From assembly GCA_046341775.1 (NCBI GenBank), contig JBKDQQ010000211.1:20829-84828 (forward strand): 64,000 bases of DNA, written 5' to 3'. Under the pieces are notes generated by a model, which was not told the DNA's origin, did not search any database, and worked only from the letters and a program-made list of their open reading frames with translations. How positions within the stretch are numbered: position 1 is the stretch's first letter; every line of letters starts with the position of its first letter. The position numbers were made by a program, and so were the translations under genes. Source of the stretch: SXXH01 sp041165735 (lineage in GTDB: Bacteria; Planctomycetota; UBA1135; GCA-002686595). Positions 17,502 to 27,010 of this stretch are shown here, one piece after another.

Positions 17502-18170
17502 ATGCCGCTGCGCAAGAAGAGCCTCCTCGACGCGTTCCGCAACGCGCCCCACGGCGCCTCGCCGACCAGGCCCGTGTTGGAACCCACGCGCGCCAAGGGA
17601 GCGGTCAAGTTGCCTCCCGCGACCCGCGATGCGGAGCACGGCGCGGCCGCGCGCCAACGCAGCGTGCTGCTCGGCTTGTTGTTCCTCTTGTGCGCCGCCA
17701 CGGCGGGCGTGTGGTGGTGGCGACTCGAGAAGCGCGAGGCGGTGCAGGCCAGCGGAGGATCCGCGGCCCGGCCCTCGGCGAACGAGCAAGTCGCGGCGCC
17801 GCGTCCGGGGGTGGACACGCCGCCCCCTGCCAAGCCTGTGCAAGGCCGCGGCGGCACGGAACACGATCGGGCCTTCCTGGACGTCCAGAACCGCGTGACC
17901 GTGCGCGTCGGCCAGTACGCGGACGATCCGCGCGGCCGCGCCGAGGCACTGGCGCACTACGACTACTTGGCGGGCGAAGGCTTGCCGTGCGTGATGCCCG
18001 TGCGCTCCGGCAAGTTCCTGATCCTGTGCGTGGGCTACGCCAAGAAGCCCGACTCGGACATCAAGGCCCTGCGCGACCAGGTCGTCGCGTTGCGCGGGCC
18101 GAGGGGCGCGAAGAAGCCGCCGTTCGCCACCGCCTGGATCGACAACATCGACAACGTCGTCAAGCGCTGA
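17502..18170 (+). CDS. Single-pass membrane protein of unknown function
   Basis: A 222-residue protein that I do not recognise. A basic cytoplasmic N-terminus (MPLRKKSLLDAFRN) of about 45 residues is followed by one clear membrane helix (about 47-65, 'VLLGLLFLLCAATAGVWWW'). Next come a Pro/Ala-rich linker and a compact domain (about 125-222) with 'VTVRVGQYADDPRGRAEALAHYDYL' split over a strand and helix, then 'GKFLILCVGYAKKPDSDIKAL'. This beta-alpha-beta pattern is reminiscent of a SPOR-like fold, but that is only an impression. The start ATG fits a promoter-like sequence 36 bp upstream. It precedes the small basic protein gene by 320 bp and probably forms its own unit. Confidence 0.65.
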   Translation: MPLRKKSLLDAFRNAPHGASPTRPVLEPTRAKGAVKLPPATRDAEHGAAARQRSVLLGLLFLLCAATAGVWWWRLEKREAVQASGGSAARPSANEQVAAPRPGVDTPPPAKPVQGRGGTEHDRAFLDVQNRVTVRVGQYADDPRGRAEALAHYDYLAGEGLPCVMPVRSGKFLILCVGYAKKPDSDIKALRDQVVALRGPRGAKKPPFATAWIDNIDNVVKR

Positions 18171-18213
18171 AGTGAACTGCCCGGTGGCCGCCGACGACCC
18201 GCGGTCGGCCCTC

Positions 18214-18238
18214 GGGTGCTGCGCCGAGCCGAGCACCC
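18214..18238 (+). terminator. Hairpin after the 17502-18170 gene
   Basis: GGGTGCT (18214-18220) and AGCACCC (18232-18238) form a 7-bp stem with an 11-nt loop, 44 bp after the stop codon. There is no T-run. The rest of 18171-18490 holds only the promoter and leader of the next gene. Confidence 0.3.
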
Positions 18239-18394
18239 CGGACGGGGAGCACGCCGATGGCGGGGCGGGTGGCGCGGGCGCCGGACCCTGTCGTCGGGGC
18301 GGGGCGCAGGCCCTCGCCGGATCGAGTCTCGACCGCCGCGCAGGGGGATCGGGAGGGTTCCTTCGGCCGCCCTAGGCGCTTCCGCGGCCCCGAT

Positions 18395-18424
18395 CTGGCA
18401 CATGGGAGGGGTGCGCGCTATGCT
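18395..18424 (+). promoter_or_regulatory. Candidate promoter of the small basic protein gene
   Basis: TATGCT at 18419-18424 is a good -10 element. CTGGCA at 18395-18400 is a weak -35 with an 18-bp spacer. The predicted start near 18431 gives a leader of about 60 nt that begins with two hairpins. Confidence 0.45.
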
Positions 18425-18429
18425 GTTTG

Positions 18430-18462
18430 GCCCTCGCGAGGGCGCGATCCGTCTCGGATCGC
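18430..18462 (+). promoter_or_regulatory. Two adjacent inverted repeats in the 5' leader of the small basic protein mRNA
   Basis: GCCCTCGCGAGGGC (18430-18443) is a perfect 14-bp palindrome. It is followed directly by GCGATCCG-TCT-CGGATCGC (18444-18462), a perfect 8-bp stem with a 3-nt loop. Both lie between the predicted transcription start and the ATG at 18491. A 5' hairpin of this kind usually stabilises an abundant mRNA; this is an inference. Confidence 0.5.
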
Positions 18463-18490
18463 CCCGCAACTGCGCGCAGCGGAACACGAC

Positions 18491-18760
18491 ATGTCGATTC
18501 ACTCCAGCCTCAAGATCAAGGGCATCGCCGCGGGCAGCCGCTCGGTGTTCACGCGCGTCGAGCGCATCGCCATCCTGAAGAAGGCGGGCAAGTTCGACGA
18601 AGCCGGCAGCTCGCCCTGCGGCCTCCCCAAGGTCCGCACGACCTTCAAGACCATCGGCGCCAAGAAGAAGGACGCCGCGCCCGCCGCCGACGCCAAGGCC
18701 GGCGACAAGAAGGCCGCTCCGGCCGCTGGCGCCAAGGCCGCCGCTCCGGCGAAGAAGTGA
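18491..18760 (+). CDS. PVC-type small basic protein
   Basis: An 89-residue, strongly basic protein. The first ~50 residues (MSIHSSLKIKG, 'RSVFTRVERI', 'KAGKFDE', 'GLPKVR') match my memory of the small basic protein family restricted to Planctomycetota, Verrucomicrobiota and Chlamydiota (TIGR04137). That family has the form MSLHSSLK.K...RNVL.RVERI..L...G.W.E....GLPKVR. The function is unknown; a ribosome- or RNA-related role has been suggested by its charge. Unusually, this copy carries an extra C-terminal tail of about 35 residues made almost only of Ala, Lys, Pro and Asp. It has its own promoter-like site and a leader with two hairpins, which suggests high expression. Confidence 0.85.
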   Translation: MSIHSSLKIKGIAAGSRSVFTRVERIAILKKAGKFDEAGSSPCGLPKVRTTFKTIGAKKKDAAPAADAKAGDKKAAPAAGAKAAAPAKK

Positions 18761-18867
18761 CCGTCGTCGCCCCGTGCCCGGCGGCGCGAGGCTTGGACGA
18801 AGCTTCGATCCATCCCGCGCGCCCCCGCGTGGTGGCGCGTTCCCTGCGCGCGGCTTGACCGCGCGCC

Positions 18868-19698
18868 ATGCGCATGCGTACGACGCGCCAAAGCGCCCTC
18901 GCACCCGTCATGGAGGTCTTCGCCTCCGTGCAAGGCGAGGGCGCCTTCGTCGGCGAGCCGCAAGTCTTCGTGCGACTGCGGGGGTGTCCCCTGCGCTGCA
19001 GGTGGTGCGACACGCCTGCTTCGTGGGGCGTCGAACCCGCGCATGCCGCGCGCATCGACGCGAAGGATGGAGCGCGACGCGAGCCTTCCATGGCCAGCGC
19101 CTTCCAGGTCGCGATCTGGGTCTCGCAATGCGAGCCCGGCGCGCCGCGCACGGTCAGCCTGACCGGCGGAGAGCCGCTGATGTGGCCGGAGTTCGCCGTG
19201 GCGTTGAAGCGCATGATCGCGCCGCGTCGCCTGCACCTCGAGACCGCGGGCGCGCACCCGCGCGCGCTGGAACGAGTGCTCTCCGTCGTGGACCACGTCA
19301 GCCTCGACCTGAAGCCGAGCTTCGACATGCTGGCGCCGGTCCCGCTCGCGCCGCCGCGTTCCGACGACGAACCCTCGCCCTCCGACGAGTCCAGCCCGAC
19401 CACGCCGGATGAGTGGAGCGTCGCGCGTCGCGCCTGCCTCGCGCTGGTCGCCGGGCGCGACGCGTGCGGCAAGATCGTCGTGTGCGGCGATCGCTCCGCC
19501 GGGGACTACGCGCAGCTGTTCGACGAGGTGGAGGAGTGCGCGCCGGGGCTGCCAGTTTGCTTGACACCGGCGACCTCCATCGGCGCGGTGCCCGCGCCGT
19601 CGCACGCCCTGGTCGACGAGGTGGCGGAGATGGCGCGCGACCGCGACCTCTCCGTGCGCATCGTGCCGCAGCTCCACCGCCTGGTCCGTCGGCCCTGA
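18868..19698 (+). CDS. queE: 7-carboxy-7-deazaguanine synthase QueE-like radical SAM enzyme
   Basis: Probably converts 6-carboxytetrahydropterin to 7-carboxy-7-deazaguanine on the way to queuosine. Near the N-terminus it has the QueE hallmark 'EVFASVQGEGAFVGEP', then 'FVRLRGCPLRCRWCDT' with the radical SAM cluster motif CxxxCxxC, and 'VSLTGGEPLMWPE' for SAM binding. The later 'HLETAGAHP' and 'DHVSLDLKPS' also fit. At 276 residues it is longer than typical QueE (about 220), with an extra Asp/Ser/Pro-rich loop near 155-185. The start at 18868 could be replaced by an ATG at 18910 just before the QGEG strand. No other que gene is nearby. It converges on the AlgX-like gene. Confidence 0.82.
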   Translation: MRMRTTRQSALAPVMEVFASVQGEGAFVGEPQVFVRLRGCPLRCRWCDTPASWGVEPAHAARIDAKDGARREPSMASAFQVAIWVSQCEPGAPRTVSLTGGEPLMWPEFAVALKRMIAPRRLHLETAGAHPRALERVLSVVDHVSLDLKPSFDMLAPVPLAPPRSDDEPSPSDESSPTTPDEWSVARRACLALVAGRDACGKIVVCGDRSAGDYAQLFDEVEECAPGLPVCLTPATSIGAVPAPSHALVDEVAEMARDRDLSVRIVPQLHRLVRRP

Positions 19699-19724
19699 GC
19701 GGCACGCAACCTTGCAGGGCCGAC

Positions 19725-19749
19725 TCCCGCCGCGCGGTCCGAGGCGGGA
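19725..19749. terminator. Hairpin between convergent queE and algX-like genes
   Basis: TCCCGCC (19725-19731) and GGCGGGA (19743-19749) form a 7-bp stem with an 11-nt loop in the 84-bp gap between converging genes. A second pairing (CGGCCCTG with CAGGGCCG) overlaps the queE stop. A bidirectional terminator is likely by position; there is no T-run. Confidence 0.45.
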
Positions 19750-19782
19750 CCATCCGGCCCGGGACGCGCATCCCGCCCCGCC

Positions 19783-20919
19783 CTAGTCGTCGAGCGGGAT
19801 CGGGTGGTCGATCCTCGCCAGCGTGCGCTCCACGTACAGCTCGATCACCAGTTCCGGGCGCTCCTCGAGCACCACCTGCCTGTCGAAGCGCGATCGCCAG
19901 TGGAAGGTCGCCTCCGGGAAGGACTCCGCCAGGGCCTCCTGCAGGTAGGGTCCGAAGGAGTCGTGGAAGACGAGCACGCGCGGCCCCGGTCGACCGGGCT
20001 TGCGCGTGCGCGTCGGTCCGCTCGCTTCGCCGCCTTGCGCCAGCAGCTCGTGCTTGCGCCCGCCTTCGTGGACGAGGAACCACTCGCGCTGCGGCAGCAG
20101 GTCGGACAAGTAGAGGTGCGCGCCCCATGTGTCGCCGCGGCCTTGGTTGTAGAGGCGCGCCAGTTCGGCGTCCTCGAGGGCTCGCGCCCGCGGGAAATGC
20201 ACCTGCACGCGTTGCATGATGGCCGCGTACGCCGCGCGCGAACCGTTGCCGTTCCAATGCGAGCCCAGTCGCGTGTAGACCTCGTCGCCGGGCCGATCGA
20301 AGGCGCGCGCGGCCCGCAGCGCCGGCCGCAGGTCGAGCAGGTCCACGGCGCTCCCGCGCGTCGCGGCGATCAACTGGTCGAGGCGCGTGGGCGCGTCCGG
20401 CGCGATCCGCCGCCAGTCCTCGGGGAGGTGCTCGGGATAGATCGACTCCTTGTTGGGCGCCACCACGTGCAGGTGGCGGACGCCCAGCGACTCCAGCCAG
20501 GCGCGCCGCTCCTCCAGCGCGGAAGTCCACTGGGCGATCTCCGCGCCGGTCATCGGCAGCGCGCCGCGCCACGCCTCGCGCGAGCGGTCCACGCGCGTGT
20601 AGATCCAGCCGTCCGAGCCCTTGGCGATGGTCCTCGTCGGCGACACGCCGAGGCCGAACCAGTGCAGCCGGTTGCGCGCCCGCAGCAGGCGGTCGCGCAG
20701 GCCGAAGGTGTCCATGTAGTGGCGGTCGAACGCGCCGGGCAGGCGCACCAGCGACTTCAGGCTGCGCGGCGGGAGCTCCGGCGGGGGAGCCGCCTTGCGC
20801 AACTCGGGCGCGGGGGAGCGCGCCGCGTCGTCGCGCACGAACTCGTCGATGGTGGGCGCGCACAGCGCGACCACGAAGCCGAACACAAGCGACGCGTCGC
20901 GCACGGTGCTCCACTGCAT
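19783..20919 (-). CDS. AlgX/AlgJ-like SGNH-type polysaccharide O-acetylation protein
   Basis: A 378-residue protein with an N-terminal signal-anchor (about 8-24) and a periplasmic SGNH-hydrolase-like domain of the AlgJ/AlgX family. These act with AlgI-type MBOAT proteins to move acyl groups onto exported polysaccharide. Visible motifs are 'RDRLLRARNRLHWFGLGVSP', 'GSDGWIYTR', 'HLHVVAPNKESIYPEHLP', the catalytic 'GSHWN' (Asp/His block region) and 'VLVFHDSFG' with the candidate nucleophile Ser. It lies 9 bp after the MBOAT gene on the same strand, the usual pairing. The polymer it modifies is unknown; the glycan operons nearby are candidates. Confidence 0.82.
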   Translation of the reverse strand: MQWSTVRDASLVFGFVVALCAPTIDEFVRDDAARSPAPELRKAAPPPELPPRSLKSLVRLPGAFDRHYMDTFGLRDRLLRARNRLHWFGLGVSPTRTIAKGSDGWIYTRVDRSREAWRGALPMTGAEIAQWTSALEERRAWLESLGVRHLHVVAPNKESIYPEHLPEDWRRIAPDAPTRLDQLIAATRGSAVDLLDLRPALRAARAFDRPGDEVYTRLGSHWNGNGSRAAYAAIMQRVQVHFPRARALEDAELARLYNQGRGDTWGAHLYLSDLLPQREWFLVHEGGRKHELLAQGGEASGPTRTRKPGRPGPRVLVFHDSFGPYLQEALAESFPEATFHWRSRFDRQVVLEERPELVIELYVERTLARIDHPIPLDD

Positions 20920-20928
20920 GGATGTGCG

Positions 20929-22470
20929 CTAGAAGCGGAAGTAGATGAACGGGTTGTACGCGCCGCCGGCCAGCTCCAGCGCGCACAGGAAGAAGACCAC
21001 GAAGAGCAGCAGCGCGCCCGCGATGTCGAGGCGCCGCGCGAGTTCGCGCCGCCCGGCCTGCTCGAGCGCGTCGCGCCACGCCACGGCGCGCGCCAGCCAT
21101 GGCGTCGAACCGATGCACCCGGCGGCCAGCGCGAGCCACGTCAGGACGTCGGCGTGCAGGGCGAGCGGATTGGCCTCGGCGGCCGGCACGGCGAGGTCGC
21201 CGAAGCGCACCCATCCGTCGCCCGCGGGGACGAAGGCCATGGCGCGCAGCACGCCGATCGCCTGGTCGAGGTCCTCGGCGCGGAAGTACACCCACCCGAC
21301 CATCACGGCGAGCAGGACGTAGGCATGGCCGAGCGCGCGCGGTCCCTTCCGGAGCAGTTCGCCCAGGCCCACGCGCTCCAGCACGAGGAACCCGCCATGC
21401 CACAGTCCCCACGCGACGAAGGTCGAGTTGGCGCCGTGCCACAAGCCGCACAGCAGGAACACCAGCACGAGGTTGAAGTAGGTGCGCGCCTTGCCCGCGC
21501 GGTTGCCGCCCAGCGGGATGTAGAGGTAGTCGCGGAACCAGCTGGAGAGCGAGATGTGCCAGCGGCGCCAGAACTCGGTGATGGAGCGCGCGGCGTAGGG
21601 GTGCTGGAAGTTCTCGAGGAACTCGAAGCCGAACATGCGGCCGAGCCCGATGGCCATGCACGAGTAGCCCGAGAAGTCGAAGTAGATCTGGACCGTGTAG
21701 CAGGCGACGCCCAGCCAGGCGAGCTGCGGAGTCAACTGCTCCGACGGCAGCGCGAAGATGGAATCGCAGCACCTGGCGGCGAAGTTCGCCACCAGCATCT
21801 TCTTGCCTAGTCCGATCAGGAACCGGCGCACGCCCGAGGCGAAGCGCTCGAGGCCGATCGCACGCTCGACGATCTGCTGCGCGACGTCCTTGTAGCGCAC
21901 GATGGGTCCCGCGATCAGCTGCGGGAACAGGGCCACGTACAAGGCGATGTCCGCGGGATTGCGAGCCACCCTGCCCTCGCGCCGCGCCACGTCGACGACG
22001 TAGCTCATCGCCTGGAAGGTGAAGAAGGAGATGCCGATCGGCAGCCGCACCGATCCATCCGGTTCCAGCAGCGCCGCCGCCAGGCGGCCGCCCGCGGGCA
22101 GCAGGCTCCCGATCGTCGCCAGCGGCGCGTCGATGGCGCCGAGCGAAAGCAGCAGCTCCGACAGGCCGTTCCAGGCCCAGTCGGCGTACTTGAAGGCGAA
22201 GAGCAGCGCGAGGTTCGCGCCGAGCGCCCAGCCGACGATCCAACCGGTGCCGCGACCCTCCGCCTGCGCCTTGCCGACCAGCAGCCCGCAGGCCCAGTTG
22301 AACAGGATGGAGGCGACCATCAGCGCCGACGCGACGGGTTCGCCCCACCAATAGAAGACCAGGCTGGCGGCGAGCAGCAGCCCGTTGCGCAGCGACTTCG
22401 GCGTCAACGCGTGCAGCGCCAGGAGCAGCGGCAGGAACGCGAAGACGAAGGTGGGCGAGCTGAACAGCAT
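20929..22470 (-). CDS. MBOAT-family membrane O-acyltransferase (AlgI-like)
   Basis: A 513-residue polytopic membrane protein that carries acyl groups across the inner membrane for polysaccharide O-acetylation. It begins MLFSSPTFVFAFLPLLL as AlgI proteins do. It has 'FQAMSYVVDVARRE', 'IYFDFSGYSCMAIGLGRMFG', the 'FWRRWHISLSSWFRDYLYIPLGG' block, and 'CGLWHGANSTFVAWGLWHG' with the conserved catalytic His. About ten hydrophobic helices are visible. It is the first gene of a pair with the AlgX-like gene. The role in alginate specifically is not implied; no alginate polymerase is present here. Confidence 0.9.
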   Translation of the reverse strand: MLFSSPTFVFAFLPLLLALHALTPKSLRNGLLLAASLVFYWWGEPVASALMVASILFNWACGLLVGKAQAEGRGTGWIVGWALGANLALLFAFKYADWAWNGLSELLLSLGAIDAPLATIGSLLPAGGRLAAALLEPDGSVRLPIGISFFTFQAMSYVVDVARREGRVARNPADIALYVALFPQLIAGPIVRYKDVAQQIVERAIGLERFASGVRRFLIGLGKKMLVANFAARCCDSIFALPSEQLTPQLAWLGVACYTVQIYFDFSGYSCMAIGLGRMFGFEFLENFQHPYAARSITEFWRRWHISLSSWFRDYLYIPLGGNRAGKARTYFNLVLVFLLCGLWHGANSTFVAWGLWHGGFLVLERVGLGELLRKGPRALGHAYVLLAVMVGWVYFRAEDLDQAIGVLRAMAFVPAGDGWVRFGDLAVPAAEANPLALHADVLTWLALAAGCIGSTPWLARAVAWRDALEQAGRRELARRLDIAGALLLFVVFFLCALELAGGAYNPFIYFRF

Positions 22471-22560
22471 CGTCTGCGCTACGGGGGTGCTCGGCCGACG
22501 GAGCGCAGGGGCCGCGCGCGGCGCCGGTCGCCGAAGACTACCACCGCCGAGGCGGGCGTT

Positions 22561-23910
22561 TCAGCCCGCGGTCCTGGTCGCGGCCTCAGCCTCCGGACGG
22601 GGCAGGCGCACCAGGGTCAGCAGGCCGAGCAGCCCCAGCGCGTTGACCAGCCAGAAGAAGCGCTCGAAGCCGACGGCCTCGACGATGTCTCCGCTCCAGC
22701 GTCCGCCGAGCCAGGCCGAGAGGCCCATCAGGCCCGTGGACAGCGCGTAGTGCGTCGTGGCCCAGCGCGAGGCGCGCGCGAACTGCAGCAGGTAGACCAT
22801 GTAGGCCGAGAAGCCGAAGCCGTAGCCCAGTTGCTCGACGAGCACCACCAGCGCCGCGCCGAAGGCGTCCGGGCGTGCGTGCGCGGCCCACGCGTACAGC
22901 AAGTTGGGCGCGTGCATCGCGAGCGCCATGGGCCACAGCACGCGCCACAAGCCGACCTTGGACACGAGCCAACCGCCCAGCACGCCGCCCACGAGCAGGG
23001 CCGCCACGCCGAAGGTGCCGTAGATCCAACCCACCTGCACCTCGTCGAGCCCGAGCCCGCCCTGCGCGCCGGCGCGCATCAGGAAGGGCGAGATCATCGG
23101 CACGAGCATCGACTCGGCGAGCCTGTAGCAGAGGATGAAGAAGAGGACGAGCGCGAAGCCAGGGCGGCCGAAGTATTCGGAGAGGATGCGCGCGATCGGC
23201 GCGCTATCTCCGCGCCCCGCGTCGCGCTGCGGCCGGTCCGCGCCCGGCCGCGGCGCGAGGAACGCCACCAGCGCCAGCAGCACGCCGTAGGCCGCGGCCC
23301 CGACGAGGATCGCCCAGCTCCAAGCCTCGGGGCGCGGCAACCCGCGCGCGACGAGGCTCGCGCCCGGTTCCTGCTGCATGGCGCCAGCGAGGACCACGAC
23401 GCCACCGGTGACGAGGATGCGTCCGATGCGATAGCAGGCGTTGCGCACGCCGACGAACAGCTCCTGCCTGCGCTTGTCGAGCGCGAGCATGTAGTAGCCG
23501 TCGCAGGCCACGTCGTAGGTGGCCGAGGCGAAGGCCAGCGCCACGCACGCTCCCACCGTCCACTCGAGCCAGAGCTCCTGCCGCGTGGCCAGCGCGAGCA
23601 GGGCGATGGCGACCAGCGCCGCCACCCCGGCGCCGAGCAGCCAGCGGCGCTTCGTGCCGTGGAGGTCGACCAGCGGGCTCCAAAGCGGCTTGAGCATCCA
23701 CGGCAGGGTCAAGTCGCTGGAGATGCGGCCCACGACGGAGGGCGCCGCGCCCATGGCCGTGAAGTAGGTGTTCGAGGCGGCTTGCACGAGGAAGTAGGGC
23801 ATGCCCTGCAACGCGTACAACACCGGCACCACCGCGGCGCCGCGCGAACCGGACTCCTCGCCGCCCTGCGCGGGCGTGCCGCGCGACTCGCTTGCGCCCT
23901 CGACCGACAT
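22561..23910 (-). CDS. MFS transporter, AmpG-like
   Basis: A 449-residue inner-membrane carrier with about 12 helices. The opening 'LYALQGMPYFLVQAASNTYF', then 'LPWMLKPLWSPLVDLHGTKRRWLL' and 'DVACDGYYMLAL', match the AmpG/PAT branch of the major facilitator family, which imports anhydromuropeptides in some bacteria. The first ~25 residues are hydrophilic. An insert before helix 7 is Pro/Arg/Gly-rich. It is divergent from der with an 80-bp gap that must hold both promoters. A role in cell-wall recycling would suit the wall genes elsewhere in the window, but the substrate is inferred from family likeness only. Confidence 0.75.
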   Translation of the reverse strand: MSVEGASESRGTPAQGGEESGSRGAAVVPVLYALQGMPYFLVQAASNTYFTAMGAAPSVVGRISSDLTLPWMLKPLWSPLVDLHGTKRRWLLGAGVAALVAIALLALATRQELWLEWTVGACVALAFASATYDVACDGYYMLALDKRRQELFVGVRNACYRIGRILVTGGVVVLAGAMQQEPGASLVARGLPRPEAWSWAILVGAAAYGVLLALVAFLAPRPGADRPQRDAGRGDSAPIARILSEYFGRPGFALVLFFILCYRLAESMLVPMISPFLMRAGAQGGLGLDEVQVGWIYGTFGVAALLVGGVLGGWLVSKVGLWRVLWPMALAMHAPNLLYAWAAHARPDAFGAALVVLVEQLGYGFGFSAYMVYLLQFARASRWATTHYALSTGLMGLSAWLGGRWSGDIVEAVGFERFFWLVNALGLLGLLTLVRLPRPEAEAATRTAG

Positions 23911-23938
23911 GGCGCCACCTTACGAACCCGGACGTGCG

Positions 23939-23969
23939 TTGTCGCCTCGGCGTCCGCGCCTGCTATCCT
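23939..23969 (+). promoter_or_regulatory. Candidate promoter of der
   Basis: TTGTCG (23939-23944) and TATCCT (23964-23969), spacer 19 bp, put a transcription start near 23976 and support the TTG at 23991 as start codon of der. On the opposite strand TAAGGT (23922-23917) with GCGACA 17 bp upstream could serve the divergent MFS gene. Confidence 0.35.
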
Positions 23970-23990
23970 GTCCCGTTCGCCGAGGCTCCC

Positions 23991-25369
<1,379 letters not shown>

Positions 25370-25373
<4 letters not shown>

Positions 25374-25885
25374 TCCGCGACCTGGCCCGCGTCCTCGTCC
25401 GCGCCTCCGCCTGGATGCGCTCGTGCCTGTGTCTGCTGCTCGCCGCCGCCTGCGCCAGCACCGGCGAGGAGTCGTGGCACGAGGGTTCGGTCGTCGCCCC
25501 GACGGAGCGCGTGCTGTGGCAGGTCACCGTGCTCGCGCTCGAGCGCAACGCCTTCCCCGTCGGCTCGGGCGTCAATCCTTCGACCCTCAAGGCCGTCTCC
25601 GGCTGGCGCGTCTCGCTGGCGCCCTTCAAGGGCGACGGCTATCGCGAGCAGGCGCACATCGAATGGACGCGCGACGAGGTGCAGGCGGGCCGCTGGAACG
25701 GTCGCGTGCGCGTCCACCGCCAGCGCAACGAGAACTTGTCCAAGCCGCTGGACATCTCCTACGCCGAGTGGGAGGACGATCCCGACGACCTGGAGCGCGC
25801 ACGCCTGCTCTTCAACACGGTCAAGGCCCTGCTCGGCGGGGAGTTCAAGGTCGAGGCGCGCGAGCCGCGCTCCCTGGGCGGCTGA
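25370..25885 (+). CDS. Small lipoprotein coupled to der
   Basis: A 171-residue protein of unknown function whose ATG overlaps the der stop by 4 bp. The N-terminus contains a hydrophobic core and a lipobox (AAAC followed by ASTG). The mature part is a single small domain with alternating strands, for example 'LWQVTVLALERNAFPVG', 'GWRVSLAPFKGDGYREQ', 'GRVRVHRQRNENLSKPLD' and a closing amphipathic helix. I do not recognise the fold. An internal ATG at residue 16 would also give a good lipoprotein signal. Confidence 0.65.
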
Positions 25886-26021
25886 GCGGCGCCACGCGGA
25901 CCGGCTTTCCCTCGCTCGCGGGGGGCCGGAAACGACTGCCGGGCGGCGCGCGCCGTTCTGCCGGCCCGGACATCCGCCGGAGGCTTTGCTTGCAGCCGCG
26001 GCCGGCGCGCGGCCGATGGAC

Positions 26022-26043
26022 GGGATGCAGTCGACTGCGTCCC
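26022..26043. promoter_or_regulatory. 22-bp inverted repeat abutting the ABC-2 permease start codon
   Basis: GGGATGCAGTC (26022-26032) and GACTGCGTCCC (26033-26043) form an 11+11 bp dyad with one mismatch (a T/G wobble). It ends one base before the ATG at 26045 and contains a perfect 12-bp core, GCAGTCGACTGC. It could be a repressor operator or, in RNA, a hairpin that covers the ribosome entry site. The rest of the 159-bp gap 25886-26044 is GC-rich with no gene. Confidence 0.45.
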
Positions 26044-26044
26044 C

Positions 26045-27007
26045 ATGCAAAGTGGTCCCGTCCATGCCGGAGCCGAGCGCTGCGCGTTCGCCATCGGCGG
26101 CCATTCCGCGTCCGCGGAGGGCGGCTCCGTGCGCGCGCATGGAGCCGACGAAGCGCGCCGGACCGATGCGGCGGCCGCGGATGCGGCGTGGGTGGAAGCG
26201 CCCCCGCGTTGGACGCTGCGCGTGCTCGACGAGTGTCGGCTGCTGTCGACGCGCCTGGGCGCCGCGTTGCCGCTCGCCGCGCGCCTGGCATGGCGCGAAT
26301 GGCGCCAACGCGCCTCGCCGTGGCTCTTGTGCGCCCCCGTGCTGCTCGTCTTCGCGCACGCGGCGGTGCTCGCGCTGGTCTTCGGCGCCGGCGACCTGCT
26401 CGCGAGTCCGGCGGGAGCCGCGCAACGACTCGCAGCGGGCGCGTTGCTCTTCTCGATCCTCCAGCATGGACTCGCGCGCGGCGCGACGGCGCTCGTCGAC
26501 GAGCGCGCCTTGTTGTCGCGGCGCGCGTTCCCCCTGGAAGCGCTGATCCTGCGGCCGGTGCTCTCGCAGGGGGCCTCCGCTTGCCTGGGCCTCGCCTTGC
26601 TCGCCGCGTGGGGCGCGTTCGCCGGAACGCTGGGGCCGGGCGCCCTCCTGCTCGTCCCCGTCGTGTGCGGCTTCGCCTTGCTCGTCTCCGCGCTCGCGCT
26701 GCTGCTCGCCGTGCTGCACGCGCGCCATCGCGCGGCCGCCGAGGCCTTGGCTTGGGCCTTGCCGCTCGCCACCTTGGCGACGCCCGTGTGGTGGGATCCC
26801 GCCTGGGTCGGCGCCGGCGACTGGTTGCGCGACGCGATGTCCGCCAATCCGTTGGCCGCGTACCTGGGACTCGCGCGCGGCAGCCTGGGCCTCGCGCCCT
26901 TCGAGGCGGGCGCGCTGGCGTGCGCCGCCGCCTGGACCATCGGCGCGGCCTGCGCCGCCCTGCTCGTGCTCGCCTGGCGCAGGCCGCATCTTTGCGACGA
27001 GGTCTGA
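26045..27007 (+). CDS. ABC-2 type permease for polysaccharide export (Wzm-like)
   Basis: A 320-residue protein. A polar N-terminus of about 75 residues, with the conserved amphipathic entry 'AARLAWREWRQR', precedes six hydrophobic helices (roughly 95-115, 130-150, 175-195, 205-225, 235-250 and 290-312). This is the topology of the membrane half of O-antigen or teichoic-acid exporters. The family match is weaker in sequence than in topology. The direct partner is clear: a Wzt-type ATPase starts 3 bp downstream, followed by glycosyltransferases. The N-terminal ~50 residues are Ala/Glu-rich and may be partly non-native if a later start is used. Confidence 0.75.
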   Translation: MQSGPVHAGAERCAFAIGGHSASAEGGSVRAHGADEARRTDAAAADAAWVEAPPRWTLRVLDECRLLSTRLGAALPLAARLAWREWRQRASPWLLCAPVLLVFAHAAVLALVFGAGDLLASPAGAAQRLAAGALLFSILQHGLARGATALVDERALLSRRAFPLEALILRPVLSQGASACLGLALLAAWGAFAGTLGPGALLLVPVVCGFALLVSALALLLAVLHARHRAAAEALAWALPLATLATPVWWDPAWVGAGDWLRDAMSANPLAAYLGLARGSLGLAPFEAGALACAAAWTIGAACAALLVLAWRRPHLCDEV

Positions 27008-27010
27008 CCC

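Noticed and set aside
18396..18401. TGGCAC, half of a sigma54 promoter
   Set aside because: The required GC element (TTGC) at the right spacing is missing; a sigma70-like TATGCT fits better.
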